A stretch of DNA of 64,000 nt from Pseudochrobactrum asaccharolyticum (GCF_003314995.1 NZ_QNRH01000004.1:480865-544864); one strand, 5' to 3'. Shown: positions 28,720 to 38,711, counted from the first letter of the stretch. Numbers and translations: made by a program. Notes: generated by a model not told the origin, from the sequence alone.

Positions 28720-31641
28720 TTATTCCGCAGCCAATGTTTTTCCGTCCGGACGGCGTTCCAGCAACTCTTTGAGGAAATGACCGGTATAGGAGCGCGGCTC
28801 GGCAACGATATCTTCCGGACGACCGACTGCAACGATTTCACCGCCACCGTCACCGCCTTCAGGTCCCAGATCCAGCACCCAGTCCGCGGTTTTGATGACC
28901 TCGAGATTGTGCTCAATCACGGCAACCGTATTGCCCTGATCAACCAGTTCGTGCAGCACTTCCAGAAGCTTGGCAACGTCGTGGAAATGCAAACCGGTTG
29001 TCGGCTCATCAAGAATATACAATGTCTTGCCGGTTGCGCGGCGGGAGAGTTCTTTGGCGAGCTTAACGCGCTGGGCTTCACCTCCGGAGAGGGTGGTCGC
29101 CTGCTGGCCGATTTTGATATAGCCGAGGCCGACACGATGCAGGGTTTCCATCTTGTCACGGATACTCGGTACAGCAGAGAAAAACTCCACGCCTTCTTCA
29201 ACCGTCATATCAAGAACATCAGCGATGCTTTTGCCTTTAAACAGAACTTCCAATGTTTCGCGATTATAGCGTTTACCGTTACAGACATCGCAAGTCACAT
29301 AAACATCCGGCAGGAAGTGCATTTCAATCTTGATAACACCGTCACCCTGACAGGCTTCGCAGCGTCCGCCTTTGACGTTGAAAGAGAAGCGTCCTGGCTG
29401 ATAGCCGCGTGCTTTGGCTTCCGGCAGACCGGCGAACCAGTCGCGGATTGGTGTGAAGGCACCGGTATAAGTGGCCGGATTGGAACGCGGGGTGCGGCCA
29501 ATCGGTGACTGATCAATATCAATCACTTTATCCAGTAGTTCCAGACCTTCAATCCGGTCATGTTCTGCCGGATGTTCGCGCGAACCCATAATCTTGCGCG
29601 ATGCGGCTTTGAACAGGGTTTCAATCAGGAATGTGGACTTGCCACCGCCGGACACGCCGGTTACTGCGGTAAAGGTGCCGAGCGGAATTTCACCGGTTAC
29701 GTTTTTAAGATTATTGGCACGGGCGCCGACAACTTTAATACGCTTGGATTTTGTGATCTTACGGCGTTCTGCAGGAACCATAACCTGCATTGCGCCGGAG
29801 AGATATTTGCCGGTGAGCGAGTTCGGGTTACTCATGATCTCCGCTGGTTTGCCTTCAGCAATAACCTGACCACCATGAATACCTGCCGCAGGGCCGATAT
29901 CGACCACATAGTCTGCAGTGAGGATGGCATCTTCATCATGCTCAACCACGATCACAGTATTGCCGAGATCGCGCAGATGACGCAGCGTGTCGAGCAGGCG
30001 GGCATTGTCGCGCTGGTGCAAACCGATGGATGGTTCGTCAAGCACATAGAGTACGCCGGTGAGGCCGGAGCCGATCTGCGAGGCGAGACGAATACGCTGG
30101 CTTTCACCACCGGACAGTGTGCCGGAGTTACGCGACAGCGAGAGATAATCCAGCCCGACATCGTTGAGGAAGCGCAGGCGCTCACGGATTTCTTTCAGAA
30201 TACGGGCAGCGATTTCATTCTGCTTATCATTGAACTGCTGATCAATCGTGCTGAACCATTGGTCAGCATTGCGGATCGACATTTCGGTCAGCTGGCCGAT
30301 ATGCATCTTGCCGACTTTAACGGCCAGTGCTTCCGGTTTCAGGCGATAGCCTGCGCAAGCCGGACAAGGGGTGGCCGACATATAGCGTTCGATCTCTTCA
30401 CGCGACCAGTTGGAGTCGGTTTCTTTCCAGCGGCGCTGCAGATTAGGGATAACGCCTTCAAATGTCTTGGTGGTTTCGTAAGAACGTGAGCCGTCCTTAT
30501 AGACAAAGGTAATTTCTTTGCCCTTCGTGCCATGAAGCACAGCCTTCTTAGCGTCTTCGCTCAGATCCTGCCATTTATCGGTCAGCTTGAAACCATAGGC
30601 TTTACCCAAGGCTTCCAATGTCTGATTGTAATATGGTGATGAGGACTTTGCCCAAGGCGCAATTGCACCGTCTTTCATGCGCAGAGTTTCATCCGGCACA
30701 ATCAGGTTGGGATCAATTGCCTGTTGTGAACCCAGACCATCACAGGTCGGGCAGGCACCAAACGGGTTGTTAAAGGAGAACAGGCGCGGTTCGATCTCGG
30801 CAATTGTAAAACCGGAGACAGGGCAGGCGAATTTTTCCGAGAATAACACACGCTCATGGGTCTCGTTCTTGGATTTATTGACACTGTCTGCTGCTGTTGC
30901 TTCCGGGGGCAGCGGCTTGTCTGCAAATTCGGCAATCGCCAGACCTTCTGCGAGTTGCAAGCAGGTTTCCAGACTGTCGGCCAGACGCGAAGCGAGGTCA
31001 GGGCGCACCACAACGCGGTCAACCACAACATCAATGTCGTGCTTGTATTTTTTGTCCAGTGCCGGTGCATCGGCGATTTCATAGAATTCGCCGTCAATTT
31101 TGACGCGCTGGAAGCCTTTTTTCTGCAGTTCGGCCAGTTCTTTGCGGTATTCACCCTTACGGCCACGCACAATCGGCGCCATGATATAGAGCCGTGTGCC
31201 TTCTTCAAAAGCCATTACGCGGTCAACCATCTGGCTGACAGTCTGGCTCTCAATCGGCAGGCCGGTTGCAGGGGAGTAAGGAATACCGACACGCGCATAG
31301 AGCAGGCGCAGATAATCGTAAATCTCGGTGACAGTACCGACCGTTGAGCGCGGGTTGCGGCTGGTGGTTTTCTGTTCAATAGAAATGGCAGGAGACAGAC
31401 CATCAATCTGGTCGACATCCGGCTTTTGCATCATTTCCAGAAACTGGCGCGCATAGGCTGAAAGACTCTCGACATAACGACGCTGACCTTCCGCATAGAT
31501 TGTATCGAAAGCAAGCGACGACTTGCCCGAGCCGGACAGGCCGGTCATGACAATCAGCTTGTCACGGGGCAGGTCAATATCAATATTTTTCAGATTATGT
31601 TCGCGGGCGCCGCGAATGGAGATAAATTTTTGATCGCTCAT
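28720..31641 (-). CDS. uvrA: Excinuclease ABC subunit A
   Basis: The damage-recognition ATPase of nucleotide excision repair. The product (973 residues from 31641; an ATG two codons upstream at 31647 is also possible) has two ABC modules with Walker [10 protein letters not shown] and GVSGGGKST, signatures LSGGESQR and LSGGEAQR, and zinc-finger cysteines, including the C-terminal set CEACQGDG with CDVCNGKR. An SOS box lies about 200 bases upstream, fitting LexA control. Confidence 0.97.
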   Translation of the reverse strand: MSDQKFISIRGAREHNLKNIDIDLPRDKLIVMTGLSGSGKSSLAFDTIYAEGQRRYVESLSAYARQFLEMMQKPDVDQIDGLSPAISIEQKTTSRNPRSTVGTVTEIYDYLRLLYARVGIPYSPATGLPIESQTVSQMVDRVMAFEEGTRLYIMAPIVRGRKGEYRKELAELQKKGFQRVKIDGEFYEIADAPALDKKYKHDIDVVVDRVVVRPDLASRLADSLETCLQLAEGLAIAEFADKPLPPEATAADSVNKSKNETHERVLFSEKFACPVSGFTIAEIEPRLFSFNNPFGACPTCDGLGSQQAIDPNLIVPDETLRMKDGAIAPWAKSSSPYYNQTLEALGKAYGFKLTDKWQDLSEDAKKAVLHGTKGKEITFVYKDGSRSYETTKTFEGVIPNLQRRWKETDSNWSREEIERYMSATPCPACAGYRLKPEALAVKVGKMHIGQLTEMSIRNADQWFSTIDQQFNDKQNEIAARILKEIRERLRFLNDVGLDYLSLSRNSGTLSGGESQRIRLASQIGSGLTGVLYVLDEPSIGLHQRDNARLLDTLRHLRDLGNTVIVVEHDEDAILTADYVVDIGPAAGIHGGQVIAEGKPAEIMSNPNSLTGKYLSGAMQVMVPAERRKITKSKRIKVVGARANNLKNVTGEIPLGTFTAVTGVSGGGKSTFLIETLFKAASRKIMGSREHPAEHDRIEGLELLDKVIDIDQSPIGRTPRSNPATYTGAFTPIRDWFAGLPEAKARGYQPGRFSFNVKGGRCEACQGDGVIKIEMHFLPDVYVTCDVCNGKRYNRETLEVLFKGKSIADVLDMTVEEGVEFFSAVPSIRDKMETLHRVGLGYIKIGQQATTLSGGEAQRVKLAKELSRRATGKTLYILDEPTTGLHFHDVAKLLEVLHELVDQGNTVAVIEHNLEVIKTADWVLDLGPEGGDGGGEIVAVGRPEDIVAEPRSYTGHFLKELLERRPDGKTLAAE

Positions 31642-31844
31642 CAGCATTGTGCCTGCGTTGGATGCATAACATTTGGCCGGTTAAATCAGACAAGCAGAGA
31701 TTACTCTGTCCGCAGCCGAAACTCAGACATTTATATAGGTGGGCTCTGCTTAAACTCAATATTGGCCGGATTTACAGAAGAATGATGTGCACTGACCTGT
31801 AAGAGGACTCATGCAGACTACTCTTTGCTTTGATCTGATTTATA

Positions 31845-31859
31845 GAACAAAATATGAAC
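31845..31859. promoter_or_regulatory. SOS (LexA) box upstream of uvrA
   Basis: GAAC-AAAATAT-GAAC matches the alphaproteobacterial LexA site GAAC-N7-GAAC exactly. It is about 200 bases from the uvrA start and about 100 bases before the foldable noncoding stretch to the right, so it could regulate transcription in one or both directions. Confidence 0.75.
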
Positions 31860-31941
31860 CTAAGTCCAGTCAGATTCTGAAATACACGTCAGAGTGCGGG
31901 TGTTTCTCATCTAAGCTCATCAAATAATGGTGTAATATAAT

Positions 31942-32125
31942 GTGAAAAGCTGTGAGTTGACGGTCGGGCTTGCGGAGAGCACACTGAAATTGTCTTCAGC
32001 TCCAGCGGAGGAAAGGGACTACAAGTCCCGACATGCTGAAGACGGGCATAAGCCAGACAGGAACTATTCTGTTCTGCGCGCAAACAGGAGGAATATAAGG
32101 ATGAGTCCACCTGACCATGCATGAC
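31942..32125 (+). ncRNA. Candidate structured RNA, unidentified
   Basis: Strong nested complementarity without a convincing gene. GTCTTCAG (31992-31999) pairs with CTGAAGAC (32035-32042); inside it GGGACT-aca-AGTCCC forms a hairpin (32015-32029). GGCTT (31967-31971) can pair with AAGCC (32050-32054) outside, and CTGTT with AACAG forms a further hairpin near 32069-32087. A 7-bp hairpin GACGATA-tta-TATCGTC lies at 32123-32139. It does not match a riboswitch or housekeeping RNA that I can recall. Strand is uncertain. Short frames of 60-71 codons across it on both strands look non-coding. Confidence 0.4.
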
Positions 32126-32139
32126 GATATTATATCGTC

Positions 32140-32470
32140 GGAAACTAATGTTTTTTCTGAAACTACCGGATTTTTATGAAAGCTATCTGAAAAATAGTTT
32201 GAATAGAATGGTCAATAACGCAACTTACCTGTCTGAATGCTTCGGCAACCGATGATGCAGTTACGGATTTGATGAAAGTGGTACGGTTCTGAAAATATGG
32301 CTGAATGCTATATCTGCGGTTTGGAACCAAACTGTCACAAATGAAAGTTGAAGTGTGGTTTTACTGAAAGAGCAACAATTTATCTCTACTGCAAATAAAC
32401 TGCCTTCATGGCGGATATTTGAAATCTTGTCGGCGAATGACTACCGGCAAAATGGGATGAACCCCAATCA
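32140..32470. other. AT-rich stretch without a gene
   Basis: No open frame longer than about 60 codons with a ribosome site, and no recognisable remnant. It continues from the foldable segment at 31.9 kb to the hairpin at 32.47 kb. It could be the body of a long noncoding transcript or decayed sequence. Confidence 0.35.
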
Positions 32471-32513
32471 AAAGCCCTGCGCGCCAAAATAAGTGAGCGG
32501 CAGGGCATTTTTG
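32471..32513 (+). terminator. Terminator-like hairpin
   Basis: AAAGCCCTGC near 32471-32480 pairs with GCAGGGCATTTTT (32499-32511) through a 7-bp GC-rich core GCCCTGC/GCAGGGC, with a long loop and a T-run. No protein gene precedes it on (+), so it may end a noncoding transcript. Confidence 0.55.
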
Positions 32514-32525
32514 TATGCGCGTAAA

Positions 32526-32632
32526 TTAGAGCATAATTCTCTAAACTTGAATCAGTTTAAGATGAAATTATGCTCTCATTTTAAAGTGTTAGAGCGACCT
32601 TTGTGTGCCAAGTCTGGCACACGGCGCTCTAA
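32526..32632 (-). repeat. Two-part palindromic repeat left of dmpA
   Basis: The first module pairs AGAGCATAATT with AATTATGCTCT (32528-32576). The second is a hairpin in which AGAGCG and GTGTGCC pair with GGCACAC and CGCTCT (32591-32630). A near copy of the second module lies in inverted orientation at 34098-34140, on the other side of the dmpA-like gene. Confidence 0.75.
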
Positions 32633-32904
32633 TTACGCTGGCGGATGTACCTCTGCCCTGATTTATCTTCTCCCCAAAATTCTGATGATGACATAACCTG
32701 CCGGTAACGGCGGGATGAAAGCAATTGCGCGGATAAATTTGCGGTGCTTATATGCCCGCGGCGGTATCGGGGAGCATGACGATATACCGCCACGGAGGGT
32801 TCTCGAAAATCAGGACAAAACGCTGTTTTGTCTGAAGCAGTTTCGTGCTGAGGTGGCTCCTGCCTTTTGCGAAGTTGTTTGATTGCAGAATATGGAAATT
32901 TTTA

Positions 32905-34020
32905 ATGACAAGCACATCGCATAAACCGCGCGCACGTGATCTCGGTATTCCGTTTACAGGAACAACAGGTCCGAATAATGCCATTACCGATGTTGAAGGC
33001 GTGACCGTTGGTTATTCGACGATTATCGAGGGTGAGGGTAAGCTTGAAACCGGCAAGGGCCCTGCGCGAACTGGTGTCACGGCTATTTTGCCGCGCGGAA
33101 AGACTTTTAATCCGGTTTTTGCCGGCTGGACATCTTTCAATGGTAATGGCGAGATGACCGGTACAACATGGCTTGAGGAGAGCGGTTTCCTAGAAGGGCC
33201 GATAGCGATCACCAATACGCATAGTGTGGGTGTGGTACGGGATTCCGTGGTGTCTTGGCTGATTGATAATGATCTGACAGGGCCTCATTTCAAGGACCTG
33301 TACTGGTTATTGCCGGTGGTTGCGGAAACATGGGACGGTATTCTGAACGATATCAACGGTATGCATGTGAAGAAAGAGCATGTCTATGCCGCGCTGGATA
33401 ATGCTGCGGGCGGCAAAATTGCCGAGGGGAATGTCGGCGGCGGCACCGGCATGAACCTGTTTCACTTTAAAGGTGGTACCGGTACTTCATCGCGCAAGTT
33501 GAATGAAGATGAAGGCGATTATACTGTTGGTGTGTTGGTGCAGGGCAATTTCGGCAGACGGCAGGATCTAATGATTGCCGGTGTGCCGGTTGGTGAGGAA
33601 ATCACCGAGCTGATGCAGGATACCTCGTGGACGCGTGAGGAGAGCGGTTCGATTATTGTTGTCGTGGCAACGGACGCTCCGCTGCTGCCGCATCAGCTTA
33701 AGCGGCTGACCCGCCGTGTCTCTGTCGGGCTGGGTCGTGTCGGTGGTTTTGGCGCCAATGGCAGCGGGGATATTTTCATTGCCTTCTCAACGGCCAATCC
33801 TGATGCTTATAGCCGTGAAGCCAATAGCCAGTTGGAGATGGTTTCCAATCATAAAATGGACCCGCTTATTCATGCCACTGCCTTGGCTACAGAAGAAGCG
33901 ATTATCAATACGATGATTGCGGCTGAAACAATGAAGGGGCGGGACGATAATATCTCTTACGCGCTTCCGCATGACCGGCTGGTTGAAGTGATGAAAAAAT
34001 ATAACAGGTTTAGGAAATAA
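32905..34020 (+). CDS. dmpA: DmpA-type P1-family aminopeptidase
   Basis: Resembles DmpA, an L-aminopeptidase/D-Ala-esterase described from Ochrobactrum anthropi, and beta-peptidyl aminopeptidases. These are made as a precursor that cuts itself, the new N-terminal Ser being the nucleophile. From the ATG at 32905 (371 residues) the expected cut is G248-S249 in ESGSIIVVVATDAPLLPHQL; NGSGDIFIAF near residue 285 is another conserved block. An ATG at 32845 would add 20 residues with no ribosome site. No signal peptide is obvious. Inverted repeat copies bracket the gene. Confidence 0.82.
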   Translation: MTSTSHKPRARDLGIPFTGTTGPNNAITDVEGVTVGYSTIIEGEGKLETGKGPARTGVTAILPRGKTFNPVFAGWTSFNGNGEMTGTTWLEESGFLEGPIAITNTHSVGVVRDSVVSWLIDNDLTGPHFKDLYWLLPVVAETWDGILNDINGMHVKKEHVYAALDNAAGGKIAEGNVGGGTGMNLFHFKGGTGTSSRKLNEDEGDYTVGVLVQGNFGRRQDLMIAGVPVGEEITELMQDTSWTREESGSIIVVVATDAPLLPHQLKRLTRRVSVGLGRVGGFGANGSGDIFIAFSTANPDAYSREANSQLEMVSNHKMDPLIHATALATEEAIINTMIAAETMKGRDDNISYALPHDRLVEVMKKYNRFRK

Positions 34021-34097
34021 CGATTTCTGATTGAAGAGGCGGCTGAAAAGCCGCTTCTTTGTTGCGAACAGGGACGGTTCGCTTTATTCGATGCTAT

Positions 34098-34142
34098 CGA
34101 GCGCCGTGTGCCAGACTTGTGACACACAAAGGTTGCTCTAAC
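34098..34142 (+). repeat. Hairpin repeat right of dmpA
   Basis: GAGCGCCGTGTGCCAGACTT followed by GTGACACACAAAGGTTGCTC closely matches the reverse complement of 32591-32632. Only the hairpin module is present; the second module seen on the left side is missing. It lies between dmpA and ttcA. Confidence 0.75.
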
Positions 34143-34167
34143 AGCAGTTTTTGCAGCAGAGATATCT

Positions 34168-35139
34168 ATGAATATTCACGACACAGCCCTGAACGGCGAT
34201 ACAGCTTCAGATTTGCAGGACAAATTGGCCAAGCCTATGCCGGTTTCCGATATCAGTCAGGAACTGGATGATTATGCATCCATGAGTGATGAGGATATGG
34301 GCGGAGACGGTTGTCACCCGCTGTTCCGTAATGTGCCGTCCTCGGTGGGCTTCAACAAGTTGCGTAAGCGTTTGTTGCGCCAGACCCGTCAGGCGATGGA
34401 TGATTTCGCCATGGTGCGTCCTGGGGATCGCTGGCTGGTGGCGCTTTCCGGCGGCAAGGATTCATACGGCCTCTTGGCGCTGCTGCTTGATCTGAAATGG
34501 CGCGGTGTGTTGCCGGTCGATCTGATTGCCTGCAATCTCGATCAGGGACAGCCGAATTTTCCGAAACATATTTTGCCGGATTACCTGACCAAAAATCAGA
34601 TTACCCATCGTATTGAATATCAGGACACTTATTCGATCGTGACGGATAAGGTGCCGGAAACCCAGACTTATTGCGCGCTTTGTTCGCGTTTGCGCCGTGG
34701 CAACCTGTACCGTGTTGCACGAGAAGAGGGCTGTTCGGCGCTGGTGCTTGGCCACCACCGCGAAGATATTCTCGAGACCTTCTTCATGAACCTGTTCCAC
34801 GGTGGCCGTCTGGCATCGATGCCGCCGAAACTGCTGAATGATGAGGGCGATTTGCTGGTCTTGCGCCCGTTGGCCTATGCAGCGGAAGATGATCTGGCAA
34901 AATTTGCCACAGCTATGGAATTCCCGATCATTCCTTGTGATCTGTGCGGCAGTCAGGACGGCTTGCAGCGTAATATGATGAAGGCCATGCTGACCGATAT
35001 CGAAAAGCGTATGCCGGGTCGTAAAGATACGATGATCCGCGCACTGGCCAATGTGCGCCCGAGCCATTTGCTGGATCGTAAGATTTTTGATTTTGCGTCG
35101 CTGATGGCGCCGGAACTCACATCTCCCTCAGAAGAATAA
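34168..35139 (+). CDS. ttcA: tRNA 2-thiocytidine synthetase TtcA
   Basis: Thiolates cytidine 32 of some tRNAs with an Fe-S cluster and ATP. The 323-residue product has the PP-loop [11 protein letters not shown] and the two CxxC pairs that hold the cluster, [10 protein letters not shown] and [26 protein letters not shown] is a family signature. The N-terminal 45 residues form a variable extension. The next gene follows after 12 bases. Confidence 0.95.
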   Translation: MNIHDTALNGDTASDLQDKLAKPMPVSDISQELDDYASMSDEDMGGDGCHPLFRNVPSSVGFNKLRKRLLRQTRQAMDDFAMVRPGDRWLVALSGGKDSYGLLALLLDLKWRGVLPVDLIACNLDQGQPNFPKHILPDYLTKNQITHRIEYQDTYSIVTDKVPETQTYCALCSRLRRGNLYRVAREEGCSALVLGHHREDILETFFMNLFHGGRLASMPPKLLNDEGDLLVLRPLAYAAEDDLAKFATAMEFPIIPCDLCGSQDGLQRNMMKAMLTDIEKRMPGRKDTMIRALANVRPSHLLDRKIFDFASLMAPELTSPSEE

Positions 35140-35151
35140 CGGAAGCAGACT

Positions 35152-35976
35152 ATGTTTGATCATCACGAGATTAACTGGCTGGCTGATTTGCTCGGCTCGA
35201 CCGCTGATACGGAAATTCTGCCGCGATTTCGCCGGCTGGACAGCAGTGAAATTCGCCAGAAAACCTCGGCTGCTGATCTGGTAACTGAGGCCGATGTCAA
35301 TTCGGAGAAGGTTATTACAGCTGCTCTGCGTGAGCGTTTTGCTGATGCCGTGATCGTGGGTGAAGAGGCTTGCAGTGAAAATCCGGCTTTACTGAACGGA
35401 TTGAGCACGGCTGATCTGGCTTTCACCATTGATCCGGTGGATGGTACGTTCAATTTCGCATCCGGTGTGCCGCTGTTTGGTGTCATGCTCTCGGTCAATA
35501 TCAAGGGTGAAACCGTTGCCGGTATCATCTATGATCCGATGGGGCGTGACTGGCTGATCGGTGTTAAAGGGGCAGGCAGTTATGTCCGCCGTGCCGATGG
35601 CAGTGAACACAAAGTGCGCGTTGCTGATGCGCCGCCATTGAACCAAATGACTGGTTGTGTGTCGTGGCAATATTTGCCGGAGCCGGATCGTACGCTGGTT
35701 GCCGGTAATCAGGCGAAATTTCTCTCGCATCTCGGCTATCGCTGTGCAGCGCATGAATATCGCGTGATTGCCACCGGTTCTGCGCATTTCGCGGTTTATA
35801 ACAAGCTGATGCCTTGGGATCATCTGCCGGGCAATCTGATCCATCAGGAAGCGGGTGGCTATACCGCACGGCTTGACGGTAGTGCCTATAAGCCGGGTCA
35901 TGTGGATGGTGGTTTGATTATCGCACCGGATGCAGATAGCTGGCAGGCGATCAAGCAGGCGCTGTGGCAGAAGTAA
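35152..35976 (+). CDS. Inositol monophosphatase family phosphatase
   Basis: A 274-residue Mg-dependent phosphatase. Metal-site motifs are GEEACSE and IDPVDGTFNFASG, and the C-terminal MPWDHLPGNLIHQEAGG supplies the last Asp. Family members include SuhB, CysQ and the alphaproteobacterial histidinol-phosphatase HisN; sequence alone does not choose between them. It forms a pair with ttcA and is followed by a terminator. Confidence 0.88.
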   Translation: MFDHHEINWLADLLGSTADTEILPRFRRLDSSEIRQKTSAADLVTEADVNSEKVITAALRERFADAVIVGEEACSENPALLNGLSTADLAFTIDPVDGTFNFASGVPLFGVMLSVNIKGETVAGIIYDPMGRDWLIGVKGAGSYVRRADGSEHKVRVADAPPLNQMTGCVSWQYLPEPDRTLVAGNQAKFLSHLGYRCAAHEYRVIATGSAHFAVYNKLMPWDHLPGNLIHQEAGGYTARLDGSAYKPGHVDGGLIIAPDADSWQAIKQALWQK

Positions 35977-35987
35977 TATGAGACACT

Positions 35988-36016
35988 AAAAAGCCCGCTG
36001 AAGAGCGGGCTTTTTT
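35988..36016 (+). terminator. Bidirectional terminator
   Basis: A perfect 12-bp stem pairs AAAAAGCCCGCT (35988-35999) with AGCGGGCTTTTT (36004-36015) around GAAG. It separates the convergent phosphatase and MFS genes. Confidence 0.88.
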
Positions 36017-36023
36017 ATTCGTA

Positions 36024-37313
36024 TCATTTCTCAATCACATGCTGTGGTGACGGAGAAACCGCACGGAACAGTTTGCCCTGTTCCGCAATCAGCACAAACA
36101 CCATCGCGATAGCACCGACAATAAAATAGCCGAGCGCCATCGGCACGGTTGTACCATTGAAGGACTGACCTATCAGCATGCCGATGGCTGCACCGGTCAG
36201 TGACTGTACAAAGCCAAGAACAGAAGAAGCTGTACCTGCAACCTGACCAAGCGGCTCCATTGCCAAAGCATTGAAGTTACCGCCGATTGAGCCGAAGCAG
36301 AACATGATCAGTGCGAAGATCACGATATAGATCGGAAACGGTACGGGACCATCAAAAAATACCGAAAGCAGGAACAGCAACAGGCTGAGGCTGATAAATG
36401 TAATCAGCAGGGTTTGCGAAATACGACGCATACCGAAGCGACCGACCATCCGTGAGTTGAGGAAGGCCGACAGCGCCATGAATGCTGCAACCGCTGCAAA
36501 TGCCAGCGGAAAGCCGCGACCCAGATCATAAATGTCGACATAAATCTGCTGGGCTGAGTTGATAAAACCGAACAGCGAGCCGAGCATAAAGGATGCAGCC
36601 AGCGTGTAGCAGAATGCCACGCGGTTACCGATCACGATGCCAAAACCATTGATAACGGACTTGGCTGTGAAAGGGCGGCGGTTTTCCGGTGCAAGGGTTT
36701 CCGGCATACGGGCATAAGCCCAGAAACCGATCGCACAGGCAAAAAAGGCCATGAAACCGAAAATCATATGCCATTCGGAGAAGAACAGAATGACTTCACC
36801 GGTCGCTGGTGCAATCACCGGCACAATCATGAAAACCATCATTGCCAGCGACATGATTTCCGCCATTGCACGACCGGAATAGCGGTCGCGGACAATAGAA
36901 ACAGTCATCACGCGGGTTGCTGCAGCACCAATACCCTGCAGAAAGCGCAAGGCCAGCAACATATTGAATTCCGGCACCCAGACGCAGGCAAGGGCAGTGG
37001 TGATATAAATACCAATACCGATCAATAGCGGTTTTTTGCGGCCAAAACGATCACTGATTGGGCCGTAGAACAGCTGCGAGATTGCAAAGCCGAACAGATA
37101 AACTGTTACGACATATTGGTGGTGGTTTGGTGTGAGAACACCAAGGGAAGAGCCGATTTCGGACAGAGCGGGCAGCATGACATCAATTGCCAGAGCATTG
37201 ATGGCCATCAGCGCCGCAATAAGGGCAATAAATTCTACTTTGGATAGTTTAAATCCGTCAGCAGCCTGTTTGCCGGATGCAGATGCTACACCTGCGGGGA
37301 GTTCACTTTTCAT
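36024..37313 (-). CDS. Bcr/CflA-type MFS multidrug exporter
   Basis: A 429-residue inner-membrane protein with about 12 hydrophobic helices. The first loop reads ALSEIGSSLGV, and the loop after helix 2 reads GPISDRFGRKKPLLIG, the MFS signature. Overall it resembles Bcr/CflA drug:H+ antiporters. The frame is open 60 codons further upstream, but that part is unlike the family; ATGs at 37322 and 37313 follow AAGG, and I prefer 37313. Confidence 0.85.
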   Translation of the reverse strand: MKSELPAGVASASGKQAADGFKLSKVEFIALIAALMAINALAIDVMLPALSEIGSSLGVLTPNHHQYVVTVYLFGFAISQLFYGPISDRFGRKKPLLIGIGIYITTALACVWVPEFNMLLALRFLQGIGAAATRVMTVSIVRDRYSGRAMAEIMSLAMMVFMIVPVIAPATGEVILFFSEWHMIFGFMAFFACAIGFWAYARMPETLAPENRRPFTAKSVINGFGIVIGNRVAFCYTLAASFMLGSLFGFINSAQQIYVDIYDLGRGFPLAFAAVAAFMALSAFLNSRMVGRFGMRRISQTLLITFISLSLLLFLLSVFFDGPVPFPIYIVIFALIMFCFGSIGGNFNALAMEPLGQVAGTASSVLGFVQSLTGAAIGMLIGQSFNGTTVPMALGYFIVGAIAMVFVLIAEQGKLFRAVSPSPQHVIEK

Positions 37314-37822
37314 CTTTGACATGCCTTGTCCGGCCGGAAATGCGGTCGGATAAATCGATTGCGGATCAGGAACCGGCGGAATGATTATGGCAATATCTGC
37401 TGCGATATTGTCTGAGCCGGAGGCTGAAGCGATGTTCCGTACACAGGCAAAATGCCGGAGTGATAACGAAACAGGAATATTTGAACAGCGCACGGGCAGA
37501 AACAGCCCGCAATCAGCTGAACGGAACGGGGGCGAAAGCCGTGCAGCCTCAAAATAGCTGCAGGGGCGTTCGCAATCTTGTTGCCTGAAAAATCAGGGAG
37601 GCATTTATTCGCAGTTTTACGACGCACCCTTGTAAAGGCGGCGCTGCAGATAAATACTGTTTGAAAATGTTTGATCCGGACAAACTGTCCGCTGTATCCG
37701 TGGGCTGTAAACCCGGATTTTCTGCGAAGCAGTCTTATAAACCGGTATATTCCAACATATAGGGATTTGCGCAGAGCGCAATCTGGCCGGAATGATAAAT
37801 TCTATTTAATAGTTTAAATGAA
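37314..37822. other. Gap upstream of the MFS gene
   Basis: A stretch of about 500 bases between the MFS start and the grxD terminator. Open frames here are out-of-family extensions or lack ribosome sites. It probably contains the MFS promoter; I see no operator or RNA I can name. Confidence 0.35.
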
Positions 37823-37851
37823 AAAAAACGGCAGAAACTCTGCCGTTTTTT
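37823..37851 (-). terminator. Intrinsic terminator after grxD
   Basis: A perfect 12-bp stem (AAAAAACGGCAG 37823-37834 with CTGCCGTTTTTT 37840-37851) lies downstream of grxD on (-), with T-rich sequence on that strand. Confidence 0.85.
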
Positions 37852-37884
37852 AGTATCACGATTTTGTGACGTTCTGATCTTTGA

Positions 37885-38217
37885 TCAGGCTGCTTTGGTA
37901 GCAATGCCTTTTTCAGTCAGCAGAGCCTGCAATTCACCGGCCTGAAACATTTCACGCACGATATCGCAGCCGCCGATGAACTCACCTTTTACGTAAAGCT
38001 GAGGAATAGTCGGCCAGTTGGAATATTCCTTGATGCCCTGACGCATTTCGTCGGACGCCAGAACATTGATACCTTTGTAGTCAACGCCGATATAGTCCAG
38101 AACCTGAACAACCTGACCGGAGAAACCGCATTGCGGGAAATCCGGTGTGCCTTTCAGAAAAAGTACAACATCGTTGTTTTTGACTTCATTATCGATAAGC
38201 GCAGTGATGCCGCTCAT
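37885..38217 (-). CDS. grxD: Monothiol glutaredoxin, Grx4 family
   Basis: Carries and delivers [2Fe-2S] clusters, often with a BolA partner. The 110-residue product has the CGFS active site (C30) in [11 protein letters not shown], the TPDFP approach, and [14 protein letters not shown] near the C-terminus for glutathione binding. A bolA-family gene lies 124 bases upstream on the same strand, which supports the partnership. Confidence 0.95.
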   Translation of the reverse strand: MSGITALIDNEVKNNDVVLFLKGTPDFPQCGFSGQVVQVLDYIGVDYKGINVLASDEMRQGIKEYSNWPTIPQLYVKGEFIGGCDIVREMFQAGELQALLTEKGIATKAA

Positions 38218-38341
38218 GGAAGGATCCTTTCATTACCGGCGGGACAAATTCCGCCGGTTTAGACTTGAAGTAAATTTGTCTTAGATTTTACTGCTTTATG
38301 AACGAAACGGAAGTGATTTTCCAGAACGCGAAGCAGTTTTC

Positions 38342-38575
38342 TTATTCCGGTGCGCGGGTCTGCAGAGCGAGTGCGTGCAAAACGCCGCCCATATTGCCGC
38401 CGAGCGCGTCATAAACCATCTGATGCTGCTGAACGCGGGTCTTACCGCGAAAGGCTTCCGCTACGACTTCGGCAGCGTAATGATCACCGTCTCCGGCAAG
38501 GTCGCGGATGCTGACAACAGCGCCGGGAATGCCTGCCTTGATCATGTCTTCAATATCACCAGGTGCCATAGCCAT
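38342..38575 (-). CDS. BolA-family protein
   Basis: The 77-residue product has the BolA fold with FRGKTRVQQHQMVYDAL, including the helix histidine that binds a shared [2Fe-2S] cluster with monothiol glutaredoxins. GGAGGA lies seven bases before the ATG at 38575; the frame runs seven codons further to 38596, but that start has no ribosome site. Next to grxD, it is probably the Fe-S partner. Confidence 0.9.
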   Translation of the reverse strand: MAMAPGDIEDMIKAGIPGAVVSIRDLAGDGDHYAAEVVAEAFRGKTRVQQHQMVYDALGGNMGGVLHALALQTRAPE

Positions 38576-38609
38576 ATTAAAATCCTCCGAGAGCATTTTT
38601 TCTGATCAG

Positions 38610-38702
38610 AGCGTATCGCGGTCAATGTGTTCAGCCGCGCCCGCTCTGTTTTTGTTTGAGCGCGTATCTTGTCCAAAATGGTTTTACCGTTTGGGGATAC
38701 GT
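38610..38702. repeat. Palindromic repeat between bolA and purL
   Basis: CAGAGCG and CGCTCTG bracket a first palindrome (38610-38652). A tail follows with GAGCGCGTATCTTGTCC, GGTTTTACCGTTTGG and GGATACG. The layout and the CGTATCTTGTCC part match the elements near glnB. Confidence 0.6.
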
Positions 38703-38711
38703 ATTTAAATT

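Noticed and set aside
31907-32125. Short frames on both strands across the foldable stretch
   Set aside because: They overlap the same stems on opposite strands and lack convincing ribosome sites; the base pairing explains the sequence better than coding does.
31942-32160. Cobalamin, glycine or hammerhead-type RNA in the uvrA upstream region
   Set aside because: I saw an AAGCCAG string, a GGAGAG string and GATGAG/GAAA strings, but the remaining conserved boxes and their spacing are missing for each class.
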